Source: an uncultured Erysipelotrichaceae bacterium (lineage in GTDB: Bacteria > Bacillota_I > Bacilli_A > RFN20 > CAG-826). Taken from it: DNA of 64,000 bases. The first letter of the stretch is position 1. The number at the start of each line of letters is the position of its first letter. Positions 37,290-46,176 of the stretch are shown piece after piece. The translations under genes were made by a program, and so were the position numbers. The DNA lies in assembly GCA_902802905.1 (NCBI GenBank), contig CADCNT010000009.1, positions 1 to 64,000 of the forward strand, in the 5' to 3' direction. The notes beneath the pieces were generated by a model, which was not told the DNA's origin, searched no databases, and was given only the letters and a program-made list of their open reading frames with translations.

Positions 37290-38597
37290 ATGAAAAAACT
37301 AGCATTACTATTAGCGTTAACTTCCGCGATGATTGTGTCGTGTTCACAGGGTGGTAACACCAAGCCTAAAAGCACATATCGTATAGATTGCACAACTAGT
37401 ATTACTGAAGTTCCTATCGAATATTATGTTGATGTTCAATATAGTCTTTCGGATTTTGATAAAAGTTCCTTTACTTTTAATAAGTCAATTGCGTTATTAT
37501 CTTTAGCTGCTTCTTTAAAAGCAAATGACAAAACTCAACTTCAGACCTTCTACACCGCTATCGGATTTAGTGGAATAGTTTATTCTGCGGATTATGATTT
37601 GCCAGATGATAAAGATGCAGTCAAGTTTACAATGGCTCATTACGAAACAAGTAAATATCACTTAGTAAGTGTAGTAGCAAACGGAACAAGTTATGAAAAA
37701 CCATGGGAAAGTAATTTTATTATTGGTGCAGAAGGAGACGCTACAGGTTTTGCTACTGGTGCAGAAAAAGTATTAGCAGGCATCAGAAACTACATTGCTC
37801 CATTTAGCGATAAACAAGTTAAACTCTGGCTAATCGGATACTCTAGAACCGGTGCAATTGCAGATATTGCAGCCTATCGTTTAATTGATGATAATACCAT
37901 CAAAGAAGAAAATATGTTTGCTTATACCTTTGAGGCTCCTCAAGCGGTATCATCAACTAACACCAAAGAATATAAATCAATTTTCAATATTTTAAATAGC
38001 GGTGATCTTGTGACACATGTTGCTCCAAGTAAATATGGCCTAAAAAGAATAGGAAAAGACATCGATTTATATAGTAAGAACATCGATAAATACTTAAAAC
38101 AAGTTGATAATAGATTCCGTATCACTTCCTATAAGCAAGATTCTAGTTACGCCAATGAAAGTGAAATGGTCGAATTATTATTAAATGCAATGAGCAAGAA
38201 AATGTCTGATCCTTCGATTCACGACATGTCTACTAGAGAAAACTATTATCAATTTTTTGAAGGTAATGTTTCATTCTTAATTGGCTTATTTATGACGCTC
38301 AAGAGTTCAACAGTTAAACAAATCACAACAGCGTTAAGCAACATGCAAACATATGAATATATATATCTTCTTCAAGAAGATGGCATGTACAAATTCCTTA
38401 AACCAATTTTAGATAATAATAGTGAAGTCTATGACGATGCAAAATTAAAAGAGTCCACTAACACTTTAGCGACTCTTGCGGCCAACAATGCTGAATTATT
38501 AAGTTTTGCAATGAACGCTAGTTCCAGAAACAATCTTCAAAGAAGCATTAGCTTTCACTATTTAGAAGTTGGTCTTGTGTTACTTAATCGTTATTAG
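37290..38597 (+). CDS. Lipoprotein with a lipase-like alpha/beta-hydrolase domain
   Basis: 435 residues. The signal peptide MKKLALLLALTSAMIVSC ends with a lipobox, lipidated at C18. The middle has a nucleophile elbow GYSRTGAIADIAAYRL (Ser-Arg-Thr), followed by TFEAPQAV and NILNSGDLVTHVAP, the acid-loop pattern of Mbeg1/class-3-lipase-like hydrolases. The C-terminal ~170 residues are not recognised. It would act outside the membrane, perhaps on lipids or glycolipids; co-transcription with the glycosyltransferase supports that only loosely. AAAGGAG precedes the ATG. Confidence 0.7.
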   Translation: MKKLALLLALTSAMIVSCSQGGNTKPKSTYRIDCTTSITEVPIEYYVDVQYSLSDFDKSSFTFNKSIALLSLAASLKANDKTQLQTFYTAIGFSGIVYSADYDLPDDKDAVKFTMAHYETSKYHLVSVVANGTSYEKPWESNFIIGAEGDATGFATGAEKVLAGIRNYIAPFSDKQVKLWLIGYSRTGAIADIAAYRLIDDNTIKEENMFAYTFEAPQAVSSTNTKEYKSIFNILNSGDLVTHVAPSKYGLKRIGKDIDLYSKNIDKYLKQVDNRFRITSYKQDSSYANESEMVELLLNAMSKKMSDPSIHDMSTRENYYQFFEGNVSFLIGLFMTLKSSTVKQITTALSNMQTYEYIYLLQEDGMYKFLKPILDNNSEVYDDAKLKESTNTLATLAANNAELLSFAMNASSRNNLQRSISFHYLEVGLVLLNRY

Positions 38598-38811
38598 TAT
38601 CTTCTTCTTCAACTTCTTCAGATGCTTTCTTCTTTCTTTTATAGATGATGAAAGCTTCAAAGAATATACCAGCTAAACCTAGCAAAGTGACCCCGGCAAA
38701 AATCAGGGTCATTTTTGTATTTCTTCCAGCGTAGCTAATCATCATGTAGAAACCTACAAACATACAGGCAAAGAAGATGATAGAAATTAAAGTAAGTAAG
38801 AATTTCTTCAT
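38584..38811 (-). CDS. Small membrane protein with acidic C-terminal tail
   Basis: 75 residues from the ATG at 38811: two hydrophobic helices (about 4-25 and 35-57), a Lys-rich stop-transfer (YKRKKK) and a Glu/Asp/Asn tail. It overlaps the 3' end of the lipoprotein gene tail to tail by 14 bases. The upstream ATG at 38838 is less likely; TATGAT lies nine bases before the chosen start. Function unknown. Confidence 0.5.
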   Translation of the reverse strand: MKKFLLTLISIIFFACMFVGFYMMISYAGRNTKMTLIFAGVTLLGLAGIFFEAFIIYKRKKKASEEVEEEDTNND

Positions 38812-38839
38812 AACGAAATAATCATAACCTAAAGGCAAG

Positions 38840-38873
38840 AAAAAACCCAGCCATAACTGAATTGACTGGGTTT
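38840..38873 (-). terminator. Terminator of the tandem-AAA protease operon
   Basis: Minus-strand stem AAACCCAG/CTGGGTTT (38873-38843) followed by a run of T, 13 bases beyond the protease stop. Confidence 0.8.
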
Positions 38874-38885
38874 CCGTTTGATTTT

Positions 38886-41800
38886 CTATTCGTAAACTAG
38901 TTCTGAATCAGGAACAATCTCTTCACATTCATCGCCAATGAGCGATTGTTTATCATAGAGAGCTTGAGATAGTTTATCAAGATTCTTTAAGTTCAAAGTC
39001 AATAATCTTATAGCTCTATCATATTGCTCTTTTAAGATTTTATTAACTTCGTTAAAGATTACTGGATTATCCATAGCTTTTTCAAAGTTAGGCATAACCG
39101 CCAAAGACTCGCTACCCATGCCAACACAAGTAACCATATATAAAGCGTTATTTGACGCGCTTTCAATGTCACTAGAGATGCCAACATTAATTCCTTTTTC
39201 TTCACCAGCGTGAATTACTTCTGCTGCACGTCCACCGAAAGAGACACAAATTCTATTTAATATATATTGCTTTGTGTAGTCTTCGTTAATATCGGAGATT
39301 TCAGACAAAGTGTATCCGCCATAATTCCCACGAGCGACGATTGTAACAAATGGAGGTTTCTTGCCAAACAATCTATGGAGCAAATAATGGCCCATTTCAT
39401 GATAAGAAGTATTCATAATAGTTTCTTCGGTTGATTTTTTAGCAGAAACATCACCAGATTTATATAGGTCGAGAGAATCAGTTAATAACTTATCTGTTAA
39501 TTCTTTTCCTTGAGCGAAATGAATTGCAAAATCAAGAATATTATTTAGTTCAAGATAATCCGCAAAATAACATCTAGCAGCGAAGTTATTAATCACTGTT
39601 TCTGAAATTTTTTCAATGTGGTGTTTTGCAAAATATTTCTTAATATAAACAACTTTATCCGCCACTGTAGGCTCTTCAAGTAAGATAAATCTTAGTCCAA
39701 GACCTTTTAAAGCTTTGGCAACAGGTGCTTCAGGTGTACACTCTGCTACTAATAAAATTGGATGAGCCACATCACCTAAAGAATAGTCGATTTCATTTCT
39801 TAATAATGGCAATAAAGCAATATTAGCCGCTGATTCACCTGGAGTGATGAGATAGTTAATCTCTTCAATATGCAAAATGGCAGGCGCGTTTCTTCTGGCT
39901 TTTTTGAAAGCTTCTTTGAAACGATCAGCTATTTGATCTGTGTTACTACATTCCATTATTACTTTCTTGCCACTTAATTTAACTAAGTTACAACCAACTT
40001 CTTTGGCAAGTGCTTTAACTAAGCTTGTTTTACCTAAGTTATGGTAATAGGAACGAAGCAAGATTCCTTTAGGAATAGCAAATCCTTCTTGGACAAACTT
40101 GTGAGGATTACTTAAATATCTTCCATATTTCATCAAGACTTCTTTTGCGATGCTATTTCCAACAACATCATCAAAGCCGTTAATATTTCTTAATTCATAA
40201 TCATCATCTAAGTCACTAGAAAGCACTCTACTTAATACGAAATTGTCTAATGTTACCTTAACATCAGTGGTGCCGGATTTGTTTTGCACTAACTGTTGAA
40301 TTGGGTTACATTCAAGTCTAAGTCTTTCTTTTCTTAAGAATTTGATATCTACATGTAAATCCCAGTTCACGATTGCCTTAGATAAAACAGAGATAAAAGT
40401 TTCTGGATGTTCTCTTTCTAAATAAATAACATCTTTTGCGCCTTTAAGTAATAGAGTTTGATAAGCAGTTTGAGGAACTTGATATTCTTTAATGCTCAAT
40501 AAGTATAAAGGTAATTGATGATAGTATTTGTTAAGTGTATCAAAGATGTCATTACCTAAAGAGTCTACATCCTCTAAATCTAAAACAGAGGTTTTGCCAC
40601 GAATGCTATATAAAGGATCAAGAACGACAACATCGATACCGTTTTTAATCTTGGTAAGGACTTCATTCTTACTTCTAGCAAAGACAAAATTCACATTATC
40701 AACTTTAAGGGTTTTAATAAACTCACTGCTATCTTTGTCAGCAACCACTAAAACATCGAGTGGTTCAACATCGAATAGCTTCTTAACTTTTTCGTCTTTC
40801 TTTTTACTAACAAGACCAATATGAATGTTTTTCACAATGCTTAAGAAAGTATGTCCACTTTCAGGATCAACATTCTTTGCTAAATAAGAAACTTGTTCGT
40901 CTAAGACATTTTCAGAATATTTCTTTAAGACATTGAGATTAGTTTCTTCAGGGTTGCAATATAAGACAAATCTAGCGAGTTCATCATAATTAGCGTCCAC
41001 AAAAATGCCAGTTTTATTAGTGAAGTTTTTAGCGTGCTTTTCAATATGAGCCGCAATGATTTGATGAATAGAGTAATAGTCTAATGCATTGAGCATTGCG
41101 ACATTTTCTTTTGCCAACATATCTAAAAGATATGGGTTATATCTTGGGTTACCACTCTTAGCGTATTCTTCCTTAAGAGATCTAATAATTTCTTCTGTGC
41201 TGAAAGAAGAGAAGTTAGATAATCCACTATCAAGGTAGATTTTCTTTCCACCGGTTGTAGTGAAAAAGACAATAGTTTTAGAGAAATCTACACCGCTATA
41301 TTTGCCGGTGTATAACATATTGAAAACTAATGGATAGAATTCACCATCAAAGTCTTCAAATTCATTAAAGATAATAATTCCACGAGGATTTTTATTTACA
41401 AAGGAGAATAAACGTCCAATTTGTCTGCCATTAACATAATCTGGAGCGTTAAAAGAAATTACAGGCATATTACTAATGCGTGCAAACTCTTCACAAATCG
41501 AAGTTTTTCCAGAACTGGCTGGACCACAGAATAAATAAGTTTGAGCGGGCTTTGTACTATTTTCGCTCACAAATGTTTGGTTTTTAACATAACCGTTAAT
41601 TAGAACATCAACAACATGTCTTTGACCAATAATGACTTTATTTAGTTCTTCTCTAATCTTATTGGCTTTATCTAAGTCGTTGCCTAAAACACCCTTGCCA
41701 AAACCTAAGGATGTGAAGCTAAAAGTAGGATTGTAGTTATAGATTGATAAGAACGCTCCTTCATGATCCGCAATACCTAATTGCTCATATAAGAAGTCAT

Positions 41801-42002
41801 AGAATCTAGCGGTGTCTATTGGGTTATCTTTATCATTAACTTCAATAACAACGTTATATTCATCACGACTGACAATCTTAACTTCCATGCCTTCTAAGGC
41901 TTTATTAAGAATATCTAAAGCAAAGTCAAAAAAGTCATTGCCGGTTTCTTCTTTAAAACTAGAAATAAATGGAGCGATTGCATTTAATTGAATTCTTTTC
42001 AT
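38886..42002 (-). CDS. Soluble tandem-AAA protein with receiver-like middle and FtsH-type M41 metalloprotease
   Basis: 1038 residues, no membrane segment. An unrecognised N-domain (1-~115) is followed by AAA module 1: Clp-like entry VIIGQRHVVDVLI, Walker A GPASSGKTS (160-168), Walker B IIIFNE (209-214, Asn for Asp). A receiver-like stretch (~412-550: LDVLVVADKD, DVVVLDPLY) lacks clear phosphorylation chemistry. Module 2 is FtsH-like (NGFDDVVGNSI, ~608) with a degenerate P-loop (SYYHNLGKTS, 651-660) and Walker B ILHIEE. The M41 peptidase is intact: HEMGH (H868, E869, H872), GGRAAE and the third ligand Asp945 (GISSDIESA). ATP use is therefore likely in module 1 and uncertain in module 2. Real FtsH is membrane-anchored with one AAA module. 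The ATG at 42002 follows AAGGAG; a TTG at 42023 is rejected. Confidence 0.85.
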   Translation of the reverse strand: MKRIQLNAIAPFISSFKEETGNDFFDFALDILNKALEGMEVKIVSRDEYNVVIEVNDKDNPIDTARFYDFLYEQLGIADHEGAFLSIYNYNPTFSFTSLGFGKGVLGNDLDKANKIREELNKVIIGQRHVVDVLINGYVKNQTFVSENSTKPAQTYLFCGPASSGKTSICEEFARISNMPVISFNAPDYVNGRQIGRLFSFVNKNPRGIIIFNEFEDFDGEFYPLVFNMLYTGKYSGVDFSKTIVFFTTTGGKKIYLDSGLSNFSSFSTEEIIRSLKEEYAKSGNPRYNPYLLDMLAKENVAMLNALDYYSIHQIIAAHIEKHAKNFTNKTGIFVDANYDELARFVLYCNPEETNLNVLKKYSENVLDEQVSYLAKNVDPESGHTFLSIVKNIHIGLVSKKKDEKVKKLFDVEPLDVLVVADKDSSEFIKTLKVDNVNFVFARSKNEVLTKIKNGIDVVVLDPLYSIRGKTSVLDLEDVDSLGNDIFDTLNKYYHQLPLYLLSIKEYQVPQTAYQTLLLKGAKDVIYLEREHPETFISVLSKAIVNWDLHVDIKFLRKERLRLECNPIQQLVQNKSGTTDVKVTLDNFVLSRVLSSDLDDDYELRNINGFDDVVGNSIAKEVLMKYGRYLSNPHKFVQEGFAIPKGILLRSYYHNLGKTSLVKALAKEVGCNLVKLSGKKVIMECSNTDQIADRFKEAFKKARRNAPAILHIEEINYLITPGESAANIALLPLLRNEIDYSLGDVAHPILLVAECTPEAPVAKALKGLGLRFILLEEPTVADKVVYIKKYFAKHHIEKISETVINNFAARCYFADYLELNNILDFAIHFAQGKELTDKLLTDSLDLYKSGDVSAKKSTEETIMNTSYHEMGHYLLHRLFGKKPPFVTIVARGNYGGYTLSEISDINEDYTKQYILNRICVSFGGRAAEVIHAGEEKGINVGISSDIESASNNALYMVTCVGMGSESLAVMPNFEKAMDNPVIFNEVNKILKEQYDRAIRLLTLNLKNLDKLSQALYDKQSLIGDECEEIVPDSELVYE

Positions 42003-42012
42003 AACGCACTCC

Positions 42013-42444
42013 TTACTTGGCAATAATGGTTAATGGCCTAAAGAATGTATTGACTCTATCGGAATAAATACAGTTCATAATTTTATCAAAAGCAGCAACA
42101 CCGCTATCTTCATCAGCAACATGGAATCTATTGCTGGAAACATAGAGGAATAACCTTCCACGATTGTCTTCTCTCATGTATGCTTTGAATTCGTCGACAT
42201 TCTGGTTAAAGTCATTCATCAATAAAAGTGTGTCTTCATTTCCTCTAACTTGATTGAGCTTATACATCACTTCTAGTGAATCGGAATAAAGATAAACATC
42301 AAGTAGAGCACCTTGGAAATTTGGCAAATTAATTTCCGCATATATGTTTGCGCCATCACCTTTAAATTCATCGTTTTCTTTCCACGATAAACCCTTCGGT
42401 CCTGTAGCAGCAATTAAGCGTGCTTTAAAACTGTCAATATTCAT
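42013..42444 (-). CDS. Small protein of YbjN/secretion-chaperone-like appearance, partner of the AAA protease
   Basis: 143 residues, no signal or membrane segment. Alternating beta strands and helices (GALLDVYLYSDSLEVMYKLN, LLLMNDFNQNV, GRLFLYVSSNRFHV) look like the T3SS-chaperone/YbjN fold, a weak visual match. The stop is 10 bases before the AAA-protease ATG and carries the Shine-Dalgarno for it, so the two are one operon. It could be an adaptor or regulator of that protease; this is inference. A TATAAT at 42474-42469 gives a ~18-base leader starting with GGGAG. Confidence 0.6.
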   Translation of the reverse strand: MNIDSFKARLIAATGPKGLSWKENDEFKGDGANIYAEINLPNFQGALLDVYLYSDSLEVMYKLNQVRGNEDTLLLMNDFNQNVDEFKAYMREDNRGRLFLYVSSNRFHVADEDSGVAAFDKIMNCIYSDRVNTFFRPLTIIAK

Positions 42445-42453
42445 ATAAATAAA

Positions 42454-42474
42454 AATCTCCCTGAGATTATTATA
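42454..42474 (-). promoter_or_regulatory. Promoter of the protease operon with overlapping inverted repeat
   Basis: TATAAT at 42474-42469. Directly after it, AATCTC-AGG-GAGATT (42468-42454) forms an inverted repeat that includes the predicted start point and could be an operator rather than an RNA hairpin. Confidence 0.45.
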
Positions 42475-42523
42475 ACAAATCTATGCATATGCGAAATAAA
42501 AAGTTGAGTTTTAAACCCAACTT

Positions 42524-43744
42524 TTATTTTTGTTTTTTCTTATGTTCTTTTTTGTTACGATACATATCTTCATCCGACAGCACAATTGCGTTTTCGAATG
42601 TAGTTTTATTGGAGTTCAATGTAAAGCTTCCGATCGATAATTCAAGAGCAAATCTTTTATTTTTAAATAGAGGAACTGCCTTTTCGATTTTCTCCACAAT
42701 CTTCTTAGCTTGCACTTTTGTGGTATGAGGAACAATCGCTAAGAATTCATCTCCGCCCATTCTAAATAGAGTAGAGCGTTTTGGTAACCCCCTCTTGAGA
42801 GCGTCTCTTGCGTAGTTAATATATTGGTCACCAGCAGTATGACCAAATTTATCATTGATATCTTTTAAGCCGTCACAGTCAGCGGAGATAATAGTGACAG
42901 GAAACTCTAAATCTTTGTTATCAGAACGAATGAACTCATCAAAATAAACACGATTATATAATCCGGTTAATGCATCAGTAATGGATTTGATACGAAGTTC
43001 TTGCTTAAGCAATTCAGAATCGGTGACATTATTGATGATAGCGATAATACCATATACTTCATCATTTTCATCTTTAAGAGGTTCTTTAATAATTTGGAGA
43101 TAATCGGTTCCTTCCTCATCTTCCTCTTTGATGATATATCTTTTGCCTTTTCCAGTTTCAATAACTTCAAGGTCCGATTGGCGAGCGATAGCGGCGTTCT
43201 TCTTATCTTTACGAATATCGAAATCAGTTAAACCTCTAATAGATTGATCTTTATAAACATGATGCCAGTGTTGTGAACAGAAAGCATATCTTCCTTCTCT
43301 ATCCTTAAGATAGAGAAGTGAAGGTAGCACTTTTAATTTATCAGAGAAATCATCAAAGCTTGTTGAGTTAGCAGCTTTAATCGCATTGCTAATTCTTCTT
43401 AAAATCAGTCTTTCTGAGTCATTAGAGAAAAGAACATCCACGACAGGAGAATTTAAAAATAAGACATCATTATCAATATTCTCAGTATCAGTCAAAATCA
43501 AGACTGGTAAGTTAAACATGAAGTTATTTCTGCTTTTAATATATTCGAGAAGATAACCAATATCTTGTTTTGTTGAAGGAGTGTCAATAATTAAACATGC
43601 AAGATGATCAAATTCACGTTGGACAAAAGAGTCGGCCTCCATCATGTCGTGACCTTCAATAATCTCGTATTCTCTACTAATTTTTTCTCTAATTGCTTCC
43701 ATTCTTGGAGAATTTGGACCGCAAACAATAAAAATCTTTTCCAT
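42524..43744 (-). CDS. Diguanylate cyclase: receiver-like - PAS - GGDEF
   Basis: 406 residues, no membrane segment. Residues 1-~125 look like a receiver fold (KIFIVCGPNSPRMEAIREKI, ACLIIDTPS), though a full phospho-acceptor set is not clear. A PAS-like domain (~140-245, LPSLLYLKDREGRYAFCSQ) follows, then a GGDEF domain (~255-400) with an intact MGGDEF, so it should make cyclic di-GMP. No RxxD inhibitory site is seen five residues before GGDEF. It overlaps the HD-GYP gene stop (TAATG at 43744), giving a synthesis/breakdown pair in one operon. Confidence 0.88.
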   Translation of the reverse strand: MEKIFIVCGPNSPRMEAIREKISREYEIIEGHDMMEADSFVQREFDHLACLIIDTPSTKQDIGYLLEYIKSRNNFMFNLPVLILTDTENIDNDVLFLNSPVVDVLFSNDSERLILRRISNAIKAANSTSFDDFSDKLKVLPSLLYLKDREGRYAFCSQHWHHVYKDQSIRGLTDFDIRKDKKNAAIARQSDLEVIETGKGKRYIIKEEDEEGTDYLQIIKEPLKDENDEVYGIIAIINNVTDSELLKQELRIKSITDALTGLYNRVYFDEFIRSDNKDLEFPVTIISADCDGLKDINDKFGHTAGDQYINYARDALKRGLPKRSTLFRMGGDEFLAIVPHTTKVQAKKIVEKIEKAVPLFKNKRFALELSIGSFTLNSNKTTFENAIVLSDEDMYRNKKEHKKKQK

Positions 43745-45063
43745 TATTTATTATCCTTTTCCACAATGGTTGCGTTAATCTTGGCAAAGATATCTTTATG
43801 ATGTAAAAATACTTCCGCTAAATATGGATCGAAGTGGTTTCCTGCATCTTTTTCGATAATTTCGAATGCTTTTTCAACAGGGACAGGTTCCTTATAACAA
43901 CGCTTAGAAACAAGGGCATCAAAGACATCCGCAAACGCCATAATGCGAGCGCATAACGGGATCTCTTCGCCCTTCAAACCTTTTGGATAACCTGTGCCAT
44001 CCCACTTCTCGTGATGATACATAGCGATGTCACTAGCAAAAGAGACATATTCCTCATCAGAAATATCGGCTAAAATTTGTCTAACAACTTGGCCACCAAA
44101 TTCGGCGTGCTTTTTAATTTCTTCAAATTCCTCTGGTGTTAATTTTCCAGGTTTTCTTAGAAGAGTATCACTAATTAAAATCTTGCCAACATCGTGCATA
44201 GGCGCAAGTGTATAAAGCAAGTCAATGAAGTGATCACTAATTTGGTCGGTGTAAACTAAATCCTCTCTAGCACACTTTGCTAATGCTTTAGCGTATGCAC
44301 TAGTACGTGCAACATGTAAACCAGTATCGATGTCACGGCTTTCAATTAAGTTAGCAAGACCAGAAATGATATGAACTTGCATATTATTGATTTCTTTTTG
44401 CTTTCTCATTAATTCAGCACGTGTATCTTGCTGCACTATATCGTTATAGTAAACATAGCAAAGAGCGGAAGTAATACCGACTGCGCAATAGGCAATATGG
44501 ATTTGATATAAAGACATAGGGATGATGCCGCCTGCTAAAACAACAAGCACCATGATAATTGTGCCGATATCTCTAGCTTTAAATCTAATTCCAACAAGCA
44601 CTAATGTGCCGATGATATAAAGCATGCTACCGATATATGTAATGGTATAAATGATGAAGTACGGTCCACGATGATATAAGCCAGTTTCATCAAAATAGAA
44701 GATGTATCCATTAGGAGCGCAACTAATTTGAATAATCAAACAAATGCCTAAGCTAATTAAAGCGGCTTTAATTTGATGTTTAAAACCTAACGCACCAGCA
44801 AAAAGCATCGCGAAACTTGGAGCAATAGAGAACTGTAAGACAGTTAATATTGTAATCGCGATATTAAATCTTGGATCATGATATCCACAGTGGATAGCTA
44901 GCTCCGCCAAAGCACAGAATGTAATTGTGGCAAAGGTAACAATAAACCACTTCTTTTGTTTTTTATTGAAACCAGGATATGACAAAACATGAATGCTTAA
45001 TGCAACCATCATCAAAGTAAGAATTAATGTCATGAAGTAGTAATAAAGAAGGTTAGGATCCAT
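43744..45063 (-). CDS. Membrane HD-GYP phosphodiesterase
   Basis: 439 residues. About seven membrane helices (1-~205), a short coiled linker, then an HD-GYP domain. Metal and signature residues are intact: GLHVARTSAYAKAL, MHDVGKI, HHEKWDGTGYP and ARIMAFADVFDAL. HD-GYP proteins hydrolyse cyclic di-GMP to GMP. The N-terminal seven-helix part may sense a ligand or the membrane. A TATAAG lies eight bases before the ATG and no Shine-Dalgarno is present. Confidence 0.88.
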   Translation of the reverse strand: MDPNLLYYYFMTLILTLMMVALSIHVLSYPGFNKKQKKWFIVTFATITFCALAELAIHCGYHDPRFNIAITILTVLQFSIAPSFAMLFAGALGFKHQIKAALISLGICLIIQISCAPNGYIFYFDETGLYHRGPYFIIYTITYIGSMLYIIGTLVLVGIRFKARDIGTIIMVLVVLAGGIIPMSLYQIHIAYCAVGITSALCYVYYNDIVQQDTRAELMRKQKEINNMQVHIISGLANLIESRDIDTGLHVARTSAYAKALAKCAREDLVYTDQISDHFIDLLYTLAPMHDVGKILISDTLLRKPGKLTPEEFEEIKKHAEFGGQVVRQILADISDEEYVSFASDIAMYHHEKWDGTGYPKGLKGEEIPLCARIMAFADVFDALVSKRCYKEPVPVEKAFEIIEKDAGNHFDPYLAEVFLHHKDIFAKINATIVEKDNK

Positions 45064-45163
45064 AACGTTTACTTATAAATATGATACAAAAAATTTTTAT
45101 TTAAAAAAATAATAATTTTATAGATGGATATAATATGAACACTATAATTCGATAGTAAAAAAG

Positions 45164-45193
45164 CGTAAAAGAAAATCGTGGATAACCACGATT
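45164..45193 (-). terminator. Terminator after the XRE regulator gene
   Basis: Perfect minus-strand stem AATCGTGG/CCACGATT (45193-45174) with a TTAT loop, followed by TTCTTTT. It overlaps the stop codon by two bases. Confidence 0.85.
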
Positions 45194-45971
45194 ATTCTCT
45201 TGCTTCTTCGGCTTGTTTTTCGTCTTCATCATCTTCTTCGTCATCATCATCCTTCTTGCCAAGGATTTTGTTGATACTTCCAAAGAAGGCATGGTAGATA
45301 GGAATCGCTAAGAAGACGACCCACATTGGATGCCACAAGTTAGCGGACATGCCTGGGATAAACATACATACAAAGAAGAATACAAAGCAAGACAAGAACG
45401 CCATATTGAATTTGTTTGGATTTTTCTTATAAATGCATCTTGCGATTGAACACAGGATACCCGGAACAAATAAGAAAATCCAACCATTGACCCACATGTT
45501 AAGTAAAGCACCTAATAATACATATAGGACAATTGTACATAAGAACAAGAATCCTTCAATCACATCAATAATGATTGAACCCTTATCACGAACTGGGTGT
45601 CTAATTTCTTTTTTATGTCCGTTCTTATCTACGCATGTAACGCAACCTTTTTCAATATGTACTGAGCTACCATCGTCATCTGTAATATGAATGCTGTCAT
45701 TGCCTTTATCGATCTTAATGTTCTTTTCATCTTTCTTGACTTGTTCTTCTACGATGGTGTCAACATCTTCATCAGTGGAAAGAAGTTCATCAAGAGATAC
45801 ACCATATAGTTTTGCTAAACAAATAAGATTATCTGTATCTGGGCTTGCTTCCGCGCGTTCCCATTTACTTACTGCTTGTCTTGATAAGCCTAACTTATCT
45901 GCAAGTTCTTCTTGTGATAGTCCGTGTTTCTTTCTAAGTTTGATTAATCTATCAGCGATTTCGATTGTCAT
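45192..45971 (-). CDS. XRE-family regulator with membrane domain
   Basis: 259 residues from the ATG at 45971, which follows GGAGGA. Residues 3-60 are a Cro/CI helix-turn-helix (LRKKHGLSQEELADKLGLSR, QAVSKWERAEASPDTDNLIC). A linker rich in Asp and Lys follows, then several hydrophobic segments (~135-235) and a strongly acidic tail (DDDDEEDDEDE). Membrane-anchored XRE regulators of this type are frequent in Bacillota and usually unassigned. It stands between the two cyclic-di-GMP operons and might link membrane state to their expression. Confidence 0.8.
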   Translation of the reverse strand: MTIEIADRLIKLRKKHGLSQEELADKLGLSRQAVSKWERAEASPDTDNLICLAKLYGVSLDELLSTDEDVDTIVEEQVKKDEKNIKIDKGNDSIHITDDDGSSVHIEKGCVTCVDKNGHKKEIRHPVRDKGSIIIDVIEGFLFLCTIVLYVLLGALLNMWVNGWIFLFVPGILCSIARCIYKKNPNKFNMAFLSCFVFFFVCMFIPGMSANLWHPMWVVFLAIPIYHAFFGSINKILGKKDDDDEEDDEDEKQAEEARE

Positions 45972-46017
45972 AAATCTGTCCTCCGTTTTTGACTGACAAC
46001 AATTTATCATTATGCAC

Positions 46018-46090
46018 TCGGTTGCATCTACATATTCTAGTTAGAATTTACGCAACTTTTGGTTGCAAAATCAATTTTACGCTGGTTGCG
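46018..46090. promoter_or_regulatory. Repeated GGTTGC motifs upstream of the XRE gene (candidate operator)
   Basis: GGTTGC occurs at 46020, 46061 and 46084. Two copies sit in inverted repeats, GCAAC-TTTTG-GTTGC (46052-46066) and TACGC/GCGTA (46078-46092). They surround the probable minus-strand promoter, as expected for autoregulation. Confidence 0.4.
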
Positions 46091-46176
46091 TATCGTTTTT
46101 TAGTCTTTTTTTATCTTTTTAAATAGAAAAGAAAAACAACAACCTTTCAGTCATTGTTTTACTCATTTTAAGCTCC

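Noticed and set aside
40400-40720. Functional response-regulator receiver inside the AAA protease
   Set aside because: The strand order fits a receiver, but the acidic pocket, phospho-Asp and Lys positions could not be matched with confidence, so it is called receiver-like only.
42003-42023. TTG start at 42023 for the AAA protease
   Set aside because: It would overlap the upstream gene and place the AAGGAG site inside the frame; the ATG at 42002 has proper spacing.
45120-45160. Six-codon frame after TATAAT near 45131-45150
   Set aside because: Too short, no conservation evidence, in an AT-rich gap where TATAAT is expected by chance.
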